64,000 bases of DNA from Verrucomicrobiales bacterium (GTDB lineage Bacteria; Verrucomicrobiota; Verrucomicrobiia; Verrucomicrobiales; DEV007): positions 1 to 64,000 of the forward strand of contig JARGNG010000011.1 of the NCBI GenBank assembly GCA_029213265.1. The letters are read 5' to 3'. Within the stretch, counting starts at the first letter, position 1; each line of letters opens with the position of its first letter. Positions 44,942 through 53,414 of this stretch are shown one piece after another. The notes under the pieces are model-generated. The model was not told the origin of the DNA. It made no database searches and saw nothing but the letters and a program-made list of their open reading frames with translations. Position numbers and translations under genes: made by a program.

Positions 44942-46308
44942 GCGGTCACATAGGCTTTCGCGCCGCCATTTCGATAGTAGCGGCAAAAGGAATCGAGCTG
45001 ACCGTCCGGACGGATAACATGGGTGCAGCATCGATCAATCCGATCCTGATCCCAATCCCGGTCATCCATGAATGGTTTCACGAAAAGCCGGAAGGTATGG
45101 CGCTCATCGAGTTCCAGCTCATGCAACAGTTTGCCGAGAGGCTCCGACTCGCAGCCACATTGAACAAGGTCTTCCAGCCGATACCGAACCCGGTCGCTGA
45201 GAAATCCCTGGAGAGTTGCGAAGTCGACGAATTCACTGATCGAACGGACTTCCCCCTCCGCTTTGAGCAGGTAACCAATCGTGGCACAATTCGGATCTCC
45301 ACACGGCAACGGTGTGAAGTCATCCAGGCTGACTTTGCCGCCGCCCTGGTCGACCAGCCCCAGCAGAATGTCGGCGACGTTCAGCTTTTCCTCCCCCTGC
45401 GGTCCATGGACCCGGCCGCTGCCAAACATCGGTTGGAAAGCAACGCCGCGGACGTGATCGAACTGAAGCGCAAACTCCACCGTCTTCCACAGCTGCTCCA
45501 CATTCTCCGGAATGACGGTCATCGCGAGAGTGATGGGAATCCCCGCCTCGCCGGCCCGCTCGATGGCCCGCTTTTTCATCGCCCGCAGATCCGAACCGCG
45601 CAGCGTGAGGTCAGCCGCTTCATCGAGGCCGTCAAACTGCAAGTAAAGCTGAAAGTGTCCGTACTCGGCGACCTCGGCGAGACGGGCAACAAACTCCGCA
45701 TCCCCCGCGAGACGCACTCCATTCGAATTCACGAGCACATAGTCGATGCCTGGATTCTCGTGGCACCATTTGATCAGCTCGAAAAATTGAGGATGCAGCG
45801 TCGGCTCGCCCCCGGACAGCTGTAGGATTTCGAGGGAACCCTTGCGATCAATCACGCCCTGAATCCGCTCCTGAATCTCAACTAGAGGAACCGCATCGAC
45901 CTCGGCTCCGGTTCCTTTGGGAGAATCCGCGAAGCAAGTGGGACAGGTCAGGTTGCAGGAATCCACAATCTCAATGAGAGCGAGACAGGTCGACATCACC
46001 TCGATCGGATCGGTTTCCGGAACCTCCCGGAGAGCATTGGCCCCGAGAAACCCGACGCTGTCTCCCGCAGCCGGCCTCGCACATCCACAGGCGGTCCCGC
46101 AGGAGAGATCCTCTTCCCGGGGGCCCTGGGAAACCCAATAAAACCGGGCGTCCGAGCTGATCTTGTTTTCGCTTTCTCCGCATCCCTCACAAAGGCGGGA
46201 AATCCAAACCTCTTCCGCGGAAGGACCGGTCCTCGTCTCGATCGAGGCGAACACCGATTCCCGGCAGGTCGGGCAGATACTCCGGGTTGTTTTTAGTATC
46301 TCACCCAT
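44938..46308 (-). CDS. Radical SAM enzyme resembling tetraether synthase (Tes/MJ0619 family)
   Basis: The 456-residue protein has the radical SAM motif CNLTCPTCF (C118, C122, C125) and the SGGEPTLHPQF loop. Before it lies a Cys-rich domain: C12/C15 (ICPTC), C40/C43 (LCEGC), and C70, C74, C76 (SCGTACGCA). After it come QLYLQFDGLD, FQPMFGSGR and a late C-rich segment (RCCTHVIRPDG, FCRYY). The Cys-rich N-terminus with QLYLQFDG is the layout of Tes, which joins two lipid tails by a C-C bond in archaeal tetraethers, and of relatives in bacteria proposed for membrane-spanning lipids. Other members of this branch act on peptides, so the substrate is not fixed by sequence. It is translationally coupled to the Lgt-like gene and preceded by a small membrane-protein gene. 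Confidence 0.83.
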   Translation of the reverse strand: MGEILKTTRSICPTCRESVFASIETRTGPSAEEVWISRLCEGCGESENKISSDARFYWVSQGPREEDLSCGTACGCARPAAGDSVGFLGANALREVPETDPIEVMSTCLALIEIVDSCNLTCPTCFADSPKGTGAEVDAVPLVEIQERIQGVIDRKGSLEILQLSGGEPTLHPQFFELIKWCHENPGIDYVLVNSNGVRLAGDAEFVARLAEVAEYGHFQLYLQFDGLDEAADLTLRGSDLRAMKKRAIERAGEAGIPITLAMTVIPENVEQLWKTVEFALQFDHVRGVAFQPMFGSGRVHGPQGEEKLNVADILLGLVDQGGGKVSLDDFTPLPCGDPNCATIGYLLKAEGEVRSISEFVDFATLQGFLSDRVRYRLEDLVQCGCESEPLGKLLHELELDERHTFRLFVKPFMDDRDWDQDRIDRCCTHVIRPDGQLDSFCRYYRNGGAKAYVTA

Positions 46309-46315
46309 GCGAAAA

Positions 46316-46621
46316 CTACTTCGCGGTCCCGATCAACAGGAAGCATCCTCCGAAGAATCCGATCCCGACGTAACCGATCGCCACCGCGATAAAGACGAGA
46401 ATCGAAGCCAGCACCTTCCACCACTGCGGCTCGGAAATCGAACGGAAGACCAGTCGTGCAACGAAGAACCCGGACACCAGCGCCCCGACCGCGACCAGAA
46501 AAATCAGGAAATACGCGAGCCCCTCGGAACCTTTCGGATCGATTACCTCCATCCCGATCAGAGGAATCATGATCCCCACGATGATCAAGGGAATCAGGCA
46601 GATGGCGAAGCGCGGGAACAT
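46316..46621 (-). CDS. Small membrane protein upstream of the Tes-like gene
   Basis: With the ATG at 46621 (MFPRFAICLIPLI) it has 101 residues and three hydrophobic helices (about 4-24, 37-59, 72-97), with no known motif. It ends 7 bases before the Tes-like start and is clearly in that operon. A role as a membrane partner of the lipid enzymes is an inference from the position only. The longer start at 46678 adds a non-hydrophobic leader. Confidence 0.7.
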   Translation of the reverse strand: MFPRFAICLIPLIIVGIMIPLIGMEVIDPKGSEGLAYFLIFLVAVGALVSGFFVARLVFRSISEPQWWKVLASILVFIAVAIGYVGIGFFGGCFLLIGTAK

Positions 46622-46841
46622 AAAGCGAGTGTGGAGACTTGCCGAGCAATGGGCAATCAAAGAATCAACAGATACCACGCGCCGAAGCGGGACAAAGCAG
46701 GAGCTCTACCCTCCCCGATGTTTCAAAGACAATGCGAGAGCTTCGAAGGAGCACCTTCTCGCGAGAGCGGCTACCGGGACAAAAGTAGCCGCGCTAGCCA
46801 GAGCGTGGCACCCCTCAGGAATCGCGAAAACCGCGTTCCTC

Positions 46842-48584
46842 CTACTCAGCCGCCTCGTCTTCGCGCACACCGTTCCTGACCTCAAACTCACGGCACCAGC
46901 CCTTGATCTCCAGGTCATTGAAGATTTTCCCCATGACGCGGCGCAACAGCCCTTTCAAATTGGCGTTCTCCAACTCGGCGAGACTCCGCACGGCCGCTTC
47001 CTTGTAGGTCTCGAGCAAGAGCATGCATTTCTCATCTGCTTCCACTTCGTGGGCGAGCTTGCGGATTTTGTGAATCGCGACATCCTTTAGGTCTTCGTGA
47101 TTCCAGAGTGATTCCATGAGCGCCTTCTCATCGCCCCTGGCACGCTCCCTCGCCACGGCAAGAAGAACACTGGGGCGCATTTGCTCGAGTTCATTTTCTC
47201 CGGCGTCCTCACCCAGATCATCCATGTCATCGCGGATCTGGTAGGCAATACCCAGATTTTCGGAATATTGCTCCATCACCTCGGCAACTTCGTCTAGCTT
47301 GCCTGCGCAGCTGGCTCCGAGCTTCAGAGCGACCTCGAAAGCGGGGGCTGTTTTTTGTCGGAAAATCTCTAATACCTGCTTGGATTTCAACGGCTTTGGA
47401 TTCTGCGCCCATACGAGCTCAGCGCCCTGACCGCGACAAAGCTCCCGCTGTCCACGGGAGGCAATGAGAAGCATCTCGGTCTTCTGCGCATCCGACATCC
47501 CGCTTTCACCGATCAGTCGATAGCCTTCCCCAATGAGGAGATCGCCCGCATTCAAAGCCACGGGAATCCCGTGCTGGGCGTGCAAAGTGGGCTGGTCGTA
47601 GCGACCATGATCCTCGTCCTCGATGTCATCGTGAATGAGTGACGCTTTGTGAAAAAGTTCCGTCGCGAGAGCGATCTTCTTGAGATCATCAGGAATCGGT
47701 TCTCCCCGATCCTCACGGAGAGCTTCGTAGGCGGCCACCGTAAGAAACGGACGCCAGCGTTTTCCATCCCGGGCAAGCCATTCCCTCGCGATTTCCTCCT
47801 GAACTCCTTCAGCAGGTCCCATAATCGAGTCAATCGACTCGGGGGAAAACCACTCCTTCACTTCCTCGTGGAGTGAATTCAGATCGAGACGACGGGTTTT
47901 GTCATCACTGGTGAGATGGATGTATTCCCAGACCCAGTCGATGTCGACCGTGGTATTGATGCAGTCGTCCTGCAAAAGCGGGACGGCGATACTGGGAATC
48001 GCAGCCGCCTCGACGTAGGGAAAAGTTCGCTCCAGCACGGGCAGGCAGGAAATACCGACAATCGCTTCGATTTGTCCGGTCTGGATCAGTGACATCACGA
48101 TGGCAGACCCTTCCGCCACGAGAACCGCGTAGCCGAGGCGCTCGGCTTCATTTTGAAAATCCTGAATCGAGCAGAGTCCGCATTGCTTGCAGAGAAGCCC
48201 GAATTCATCAAACGGAGCCGGACATTTGTCTTCGACCCGAAGGCACTTCGGCATGAGGAGAAGACGGCGCTCATAGGGAATTTCCGCCAGCGTCTCGCGC
48301 CACATCTCGTTGTTGAGACAAACGGCCGTATAGTGGAGGTAGGTTTCATCCCCCTCGTATCCCAGCTTTGCCAGGATTTTCCTCGCATGCACATCCAGCT
48401 CATCGAGCGGCATGGGCGGAACCGGATTGTCCGACTCCACGTAGTTGCGAATTTCCTGAAGAAATTGATCCCGTTCCGGCTTGGTCTGGGGAATGTACTT
48501 CTTCGGCGGCCGGAAGCGGGTCGTCGTAACCGGAACCGGCTGAGGAATCTTGATCGTTTGGATGTTTTCGACTGGGGAGGACAT
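46842..48584 (-). CDS. DUF116 - polyprenyl synthase fusion protein
   Basis: The ATG at 48584 (MSSPVENIQ) gives 580 residues. Residues about 30-220 are a DUF116 domain: LLMPKCLRVEDKCPAPF, LLCKQCGLCSIQDF with cysteine pairs, AERLGYAVLVAEGSAIV and the DDCINTTVDIDWV block typical of that family. The C-terminal part (about 260-570) is an all-helical trans-polyprenyl diphosphate synthase with both Asp-rich motifs, DDIED (HDDIEDEDHGR, near 317) and DDMDD (IRDDMDD, near 451), and GIPVALNAGDLL. The enzyme should chain isopentenyl units onto an allylic primer. I know no function for the fused DUF116. It heads the lipid-type operon (220 bases before the small membrane gene). The upstream frame to 48869 is not used. 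Confidence 0.87.
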   Translation of the reverse strand: MSSPVENIQTIKIPQPVPVTTTRFRPPKKYIPQTKPERDQFLQEIRNYVESDNPVPPMPLDELDVHARKILAKLGYEGDETYLHYTAVCLNNEMWRETLAEIPYERRLLLMPKCLRVEDKCPAPFDEFGLLCKQCGLCSIQDFQNEAERLGYAVLVAEGSAIVMSLIQTGQIEAIVGISCLPVLERTFPYVEAAAIPSIAVPLLQDDCINTTVDIDWVWEYIHLTSDDKTRRLDLNSLHEEVKEWFSPESIDSIMGPAEGVQEEIAREWLARDGKRWRPFLTVAAYEALREDRGEPIPDDLKKIALATELFHKASLIHDDIEDEDHGRYDQPTLHAQHGIPVALNAGDLLIGEGYRLIGESGMSDAQKTEMLLIASRGQRELCRGQGAELVWAQNPKPLKSKQVLEIFRQKTAPAFEVALKLGASCAGKLDEVAEVMEQYSENLGIAYQIRDDMDDLGEDAGENELEQMRPSVLLAVARERARGDEKALMESLWNHEDLKDVAIHKIRKLAHEVEADEKCMLLLETYKEAAVRSLAELENANLKGLLRRVMGKIFNDLEIKGWCREFEVRNGVREDEAAE

Positions 48585-49120
48585 GGAGATCGGCTCGATA
48601 ATGCCTGAAATGGCAGGAAGGCGGAGAGTCAACAGGGTTAAGTCACAGATATAACAGGGTTGGGTCGTAAAAGTAGCGCAAAACCTAACATGAGACAGCG
48701 TCTCGAAAAGCCCAATCTTCGCAAGAGAAACCGGCGGCGCGATGAAGTGGTATCCGAATCGCCGTCGCCGGAAGTGCAATTGATCCGTCCACGTTCGATA
48801 CGGGATCAACTTGCAGCCCACGGCTCTTTCCAATATTCTGACTGGAATTCGAGAACGAGGCAGGCACACTCCCTGATATCACTCCACGCCGGAAGACTCC
48901 CTCCTTACCCGACATACGCTGCTCATACGCCCCCGCGCCCCCGGGGACGATGCTTAATGGCGGGATTTCGCTGAAAGCTATACGCCTCCACCATGCACCC
49001 TCAAACAGGCTTCCACTGCAGGGAATTCCTGCTCCGCTTGGAATATCAGCCTTGGGAGACTGTGTCTTTGAATCCTGTTTTCTAGCTGATGCGCCCCTTC
49101 ACCGGTGATAGACTGAGATA
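48585..49120. other. 536-base intergenic region with paired AACCCTGTT elements
   Basis: The region between the divergent synthase and GNAT genes holds no supported gene. Near the synthase start are two AACCCTGTT elements exactly 22 bases apart (listed separately). A plus-strand frame at 48660-48974 (104 residues) is compositionally odd (Arg/Pro-rich) and has no family; I do not call it. The rest is unremarkable. Confidence 0.5.
48631..48661 (-). repeat. Two AACCCTGTT direct repeats, 22-base spacing, upstream of the DUF116-polyprenyl synthase gene
   Basis: On the minus strand the elements read GACCCAACCCTGTT and TGACTTAACCCTGTTGAC; their AACCCTGTT cores lie at 48653-48661 and 48631-48639. The nearest core ends 46 bases before the ATG. 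Two helical turns between copies is the geometry expected of a protein dimer or tandem binding site. Confidence 0.6.
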
Positions 49121-49585
49121 ATGCATTTCCGCAAAGCCACCAACGATGATCAGGCATCGATCGAAGCTTTGATCTTCCCCATTCTTCGTTCCTACGGCCT
49201 CGAGCCTTCGCCGGAGTCTACCGATGCCGACCTGTCTGCGATCGAGGAAACCTACTTCGAGGCACCCGGGTTCTTTGATCTTCTGGTCGACGCAAATGAC
49301 GAGATCTACGGTACGGTGGCGGTCCATCAGACAGACCCGGAACTTTGCGAACTTCGCAAAATGTATCTCTCAGACGCCTTGCGCGGCCAGGGCTGGGGGA
49401 AACGATTGCTGGAGCGCGCTATCTCCGGAGCAAAGGAACTCGGCTACACCCGTATGTGGCTGGAGACCGCCAAATCCCTGACAGAGTCCCACCGGCTCTA
49501 TCAAAAATTCGGATTTCAACGATTCGACGGCCCCCACTGCTCAGACCGTTGCGACTTCGCGATGGTTCTACAACTGGCGGACTGA
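49121..49585 (+). CDS. GNAT family N-acetyltransferase
   Basis: The 154-residue protein is a complete GNAT fold. Motif A is seen as LRKMYLSDALRGQGWGKRLLERAI (acetyl-CoA binding R/Q-x-x-G-x-G/A, about 86-109), followed by TRMWLETAKSLTESHRLYQKFGFQRF, the usual C-terminal substrate part. It transfers acetyl from acetyl-CoA to an amine; the substrate is not visible. The gene is alone on its strand between the synthase and the sdh operon. Confidence 0.9.
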   Translation: MHFRKATNDDQASIEALIFPILRSYGLEPSPESTDADLSAIEETYFEAPGFFDLLVDANDEIYGTVAVHQTDPELCELRKMYLSDALRGQGWGKRLLERAISGAKELGYTRMWLETAKSLTESHRLYQKFGFQRFDGPHCSDRCDFAMVLQLAD

Positions 49586-49654
49586 TCTTCGAGTCTTGAT
49601 CCTACCCGGTTTTGCGGGCCATCCGTGATGCGAGCAGCCCACGGACTGTCAAAC

Positions 49655-50407
49655 TTACTCCACCGCGTCACGAGCCACCGCGGTGGCATAGTCGCGGTTC
49701 AACTTGGCGATCACATCCGCACTGATCTCTTTCGGGCAAACCGCCTCGCACTCATATTGGTTCGTGCAATTGCCGAATCCTTCCGCATCCATCTGGTGGA
49801 CCATGCTGAGGACACGACGATCTTTCTCAGGATGACCCTGGGGCAGTTTGTTGAGGTGATTTACTTTCGCCCCTACGAACAGCATCGCACTGGCATTCTT
49901 ACAGGCCGCCACACAGGCGCCACAACCAATGCAGGCAGCGGAATCGAAAGCATCATCGGCATCCACCTTCGAAATTGGAGTCGCATTGGCATCCTGTGCC
50001 GAGCCGGTCCTGACACTGATGTATCCGCCCGCCGCAATGATGCGATCAAACGCAGAACGATCGACCATCAGGTCTTTCACGATCGGAAATGCTTTCGCGC
50101 GGAAAGGCTCGATCCAGAGGGTATCCCCATCCCGGAATTTCCGCATGTGCACCTGGCAGGTCGTGATTCCGGTCTCCTTGCTGTGGGGAACTCCGTTGAT
50201 GGTAAGGGAACATGATCCGCAAATTCCTTCGCGGCAGTCGTGATCAAAGTGAATCGGATCGCCTCCGTCTTCAATAATCCGCTCATTCACGATATCGAGC
50301 ATCTCCAGAAAAGATGCCTCCTCGGGAATGTCTTTCGCATCATAGGTTTGGATGCTGCCGGTGTCGTTCTCGTGCGCCTGGCGCCAGACTTTCAATGTGA
50401 GGTTCAT
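49655..50407 (-). CDS. sdhB: Succinate dehydrogenase/fumarate reductase iron-sulfur subunit
   Basis: The 250-residue protein carries the plant-type ferredoxin motif [15 protein letters not shown] near residue 60 and two further Cys clusters, [13 protein letters not shown] (about 150-162) and [12 protein letters not shown] (about 205-215). These hold the 2Fe-2S, 4Fe-4S and 3Fe-4S centres. It links the flavin in SdhA to the membrane quinone site in SdhC. The gene is the last of the sdhC-sdhA-sdhB run, 39 bases after sdhA. Its Cys-rich third cluster is the form found in B-type (one-piece cytochrome) enzymes. Confidence 0.93.
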   Translation of the reverse strand: MNLTLKVWRQAHENDTGSIQTYDAKDIPEEASFLEMLDIVNERIIEDGGDPIHFDHDCREGICGSCSLTINGVPHSKETGITTCQVHMRKFRDGDTLWIEPFRAKAFPIVKDLMVDRSAFDRIIAAGGYISVRTGSAQDANATPISKVDADDAFDSAACIGCGACVAACKNASAMLFVGAKVNHLNKLPQGHPEKDRRVLSMVHQMDAEGFGNCTNQYECEAVCPKEISADVIAKLNRDYATAVARDAVE

Positions 50408-50446
50408 TGCAAAATGCTTCTGGTTAAGATTACGTTGCCGGAGGTT

Positions 50447-52429
50447 CTATTTGTAACTGCGTACCGAGAGTTTCACGGCTTCGTATTCGAGAGCTTCTTT
50501 GTGGAGAACCGGAGGTTCGCCCGCGCCTTTGTATTCCCATGCGGAAACGTAGCAGAATTCATCATCCCGCCGCTTGGCCTCTCCTTCATTTGTAAATCCG
50601 CTCTGCACCGCTTCGTCGTCCTTGGTGAACTGGTATTCCTCCCGAAAATGTCCACCGCAACTTTCATCGCGAGCGAGTGCATCGTGACACATCACCTCGG
50701 CAAAATCGATGAAGTCAGCGACTCGTCCCGCCTTCTCCAGCTCCATGTTCATTCCATCCGCCTTGCCGGGGATTTTGACATTCTCCCAGAAGTCTTTCCG
50801 GATTTCCGGAATCTTCTTGAGTGCTTCTTCCAGTCCCTCTTTCGTCCGCGACATTCCGCATTTATCCCAGACCAGCAATCCCAGCTCGCGGTGAAAGCTA
50901 TCAACCGTCTTCGTCCCCTTGATCGAGAGCAATTTCTCGATCCGTTCCTTAACGTCTTTCTCTGCCGCAGCAAACTCCGGGGCGTCTGTCGTGACCGAAC
51001 CGGGTTTCTGCTCAGCGAGGTAGTTGGGTAGAGTCGCCGGGATGACAAAGTATCCATCCGCCAGTCCCTGCATCAGTGCGCTCGCACCGAGACGGTTCGC
51101 ACCGTGATCAGAAAAATTCGCCTCTCCGAGCACGTGGAGCCCGGACACGTTCGACATCAGATTGTAGTCGACCCAGAGCCCACCCATCGTGTAGTGCACG
51201 GCAGGATAGATCTTCATCGGCATCTCGTAGGGATTGTCGCCGCTGATTTTTTCATACATCTGGAAAAGGTTACCGTAGCGGGCGCGAATGGTGTCTTCGC
51301 CGAGACGCTCAATCGCATCACTGAAGTCGAGGAACACACCGAGCCCTGTTTTGGCAACGCCCCTCCCCTCGTCACAGACCTCTTTCGCAGATCGCGAAGA
51401 GATGTCGCGGGGAGCAAGGTTTCCGAAAGAAGGATATTTCCGCTCGAGATAATAATCGCGATCCTCTTCCGGAATGTCTTTTGCCTTCAATTCACCTCCC
51501 CGAATCTTCTTCGCTGTCTCGGCAGACTTCGGCACCCAGATCCGCCCGTCGTTCCGAAGGGATTCGGACATCAGTGTCAGCTTGCTCTGGTAATCACCAC
51601 TCACCGGGATACAGGTCGGGTGGATTTGCGTGTAACAGGGGTTGGCGAAGTAAGCCCCCCGCTTGTGGGCACGGAATGCAGCCATCACATTGCACCCCAT
51701 CGCGTTGGTAGAGAGAAAAAAGACGTTGCCGTATCCGCCGGTGGCAAGAAGGACACAATCGGCGGCGTGACTCGTGATTTCACCCGTCGTCAAATCGCGA
51801 ACGACGATCCCTTTGGCGTGGCCGTCGACGACGACCAGATCGAGCATTTCAGTTCGCGGAAACATGGTCACTCCGCCTTTCGAAATCTCTTTCTCCAGCG
51901 CCTGGTAGGCACCAATTAGAAGCTGTTGTCCGGTTTGACCCCGTGCGTAGAAAGTCCGGCTTACCTGCGCTCCGCCAAAGGAACGGTTGTCGAGCAAGCC
52001 GCCGTATTCACGGGCAAAAGGCACCCCCTGTGCGACGCACTGGTCAATGATATTCACGCTCACTTCGGCAAGACGATGCACATTGGCCTCCCGGGAGCGG
52101 AAGTCGCCGCCTTTGACGGTGTCGTAAAAGAGCCGGTGGACGGAATCGCCGTCGTTTTGGTAATTCTTCGCCGCATTGATTCCGCCCTGTGCGGCGATCG
52201 AGTGCGCCCGCCGGGGACTGTCCTGATAGCAGAAGCACTTCACCTGATACCCCAGTTCCGAAAGCGTCGCCGCAGCGGAACCGCCTGCAAGACCGGAGCC
52301 GACCACGATGACCGAATACTTCCGCTTGTTTGCCGGGTTGATGAGCTTTGCATTACTCTTGTATTTCGTCCACTTCTCGGAAAGTTCGCCTTCCGGAATG
52401 GCTGAATCGAGGGAGCCGTTAGATGCCAT
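50447..52429 (-). CDS. sdhA: Succinate dehydrogenase/fumarate reductase flavoprotein subunit
   Basis: At 660 residues it is a full SdhA/FrdA: FAD-binding motif [22 protein letters not shown] near residue 40, the His-linked flavin segment [17 protein letters not shown], and the substrate arginine region with [16 protein letters not shown]. The length is about 60 residues above short FrdA forms, with extra C-terminal helices ([16 protein letters not shown]). It oxidises succinate to fumarate in the citric acid cycle, or the reverse. It lies between sdhC and sdhB, as in Bacteroidota and delta-proteobacterial operons. Confidence 0.95.
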   Translation of the reverse strand: MASNGSLDSAIPEGELSEKWTKYKSNAKLINPANKRKYSVIVVGSGLAGGSAAATLSELGYQVKCFCYQDSPRRAHSIAAQGGINAAKNYQNDGDSVHRLFYDTVKGGDFRSREANVHRLAEVSVNIIDQCVAQGVPFAREYGGLLDNRSFGGAQVSRTFYARGQTGQQLLIGAYQALEKEISKGGVTMFPRTEMLDLVVVDGHAKGIVVRDLTTGEITSHAADCVLLATGGYGNVFFLSTNAMGCNVMAAFRAHKRGAYFANPCYTQIHPTCIPVSGDYQSKLTLMSESLRNDGRIWVPKSAETAKKIRGGELKAKDIPEEDRDYYLERKYPSFGNLAPRDISSRSAKEVCDEGRGVAKTGLGVFLDFSDAIERLGEDTIRARYGNLFQMYEKISGDNPYEMPMKIYPAVHYTMGGLWVDYNLMSNVSGLHVLGEANFSDHGANRLGASALMQGLADGYFVIPATLPNYLAEQKPGSVTTDAPEFAAAEKDVKERIEKLLSIKGTKTVDSFHRELGLLVWDKCGMSRTKEGLEEALKKIPEIRKDFWENVKIPGKADGMNMELEKAGRVADFIDFAEVMCHDALARDESCGGHFREEYQFTKDDEAVQSGFTNEGEAKRRDDEFCYVSAWEYKGAGEPPVLHKEALEYEAVKLSVRSYK

Positions 52430-52462
52430 AGCTAAAATCGGTAGAGAGGTAAAAAAGAGCGG

Positions 52463-53227
52463 TTAAGATTCCGCGAAAATAACGGCGTCAGCAGTGACAC
52501 TGGAGTGAGATTTGCCATCAACGCCCTTGTCTTGAATCACGTTGGTATTGATCAGAATGGGGATCGAAAGAAATCCGAGCCAGAGAACCAGCGCAATCGC
52601 AATTCCCGCGACCTTGATCAGTTCCCGTGTTTTCTCACTTCGCAGACCGAGTGTCTGGAAGAGAGACGCAATGCCGTGGTTCAGGTGAGAGCAGAGAAAG
52701 GAGATCGCGACGATGTAAAACAGCACCACGAGTGGGTTTTGAAAACCCGCGATGACCATGCCGTAGGCATCATGCCGTGAGGGATCGAGGGGATCTTTCA
52801 TCGCAGCCAAATCAGGATCCACCCGGATCGTAAAATGGAAGATGTGGAAAATAACAAAGCCGAGGACGGTGAGCCCGCTCCAGATCATGATACGGGAACT
52901 CCGCGGTGCCTGCACCGTGGCATCAAATTCATAGCGCGTGTTGCGGGCTTCGCGGTTTTGACGGACCAGAGCAATCGTCGTCACGATGTGAAGAACGAAG
53001 GCGGCGATCAAGCCGAGGCGAAAGATCCAGATCCCCCATCCGTGCAGAAAGTGATGAAGAAAGTAGGCGTAGTCATTCATCGCCTCACGACCCTGATAGA
53101 TCAAAAGATTGCCCACCATGTGGGCGATGAGGAATCCGACGAGAAGAACTCCCGTCACAGCGACGATCAATTTTTTTCCAATCGAAGACTGCCAAAATTG
53201 CAGAAGAGCTTGTCCGAGCGCGTTCAT
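52463..53227 (-). CDS. sdhC: Succinate dehydrogenase cytochrome b subunit (one-piece B-type)
   Basis: The 254-residue protein has five helices with His residues in LIAHMVGN, YFLHHFLHGWGIW, LHIVTT, HIFHFTIR and SHLNHGIASL. These coordinate one or two b haems. Its size, one subunit instead of SdhC plus SdhD, marks a B-type enzyme of the succinate:menaquinone class. It opens the operon sdhCAB. Menaquinone use is an inference from the type, not seen directly. Confidence 0.9.
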   Translation of the reverse strand: MNALGQALLQFWQSSIGKKLIVAVTGVLLVGFLIAHMVGNLLIYQGREAMNDYAYFLHHFLHGWGIWIFRLGLIAAFVLHIVTTIALVRQNREARNTRYEFDATVQAPRSSRIMIWSGLTVLGFVIFHIFHFTIRVDPDLAAMKDPLDPSRHDAYGMVIAGFQNPLVVLFYIVAISFLCSHLNHGIASLFQTLGLRSEKTRELIKVAGIAIALVLWLGFLSIPILINTNVIQDKGVDGKSHSSVTADAVIFAES

Positions 53228-53414
53228 TTACGGTTTCTTAAGCATTACGCGGTCCATTTGCAAGAAGATGGGTGCTATTTTGAGAAAAAGTTTCCCTCCT
53301 GTCAAAATGGTCGGCACAACGCGGATTGCCTGAACGGCATCAAGGCAAATTTGCGTTTCAGTTTCTGATTGCAATCCTCTCACCCTTGGATCTAGCATCC
53401 CTCCTCATACTGCT

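Noticed and set aside
48585..48869. Upstream extension of the DUF116-polyprenyl synthase frame
   Set aside because: It runs through the intergenic region with the AACCCTGTT repeats and has no similarity to DUF116; the ATG at 48584 fits better.
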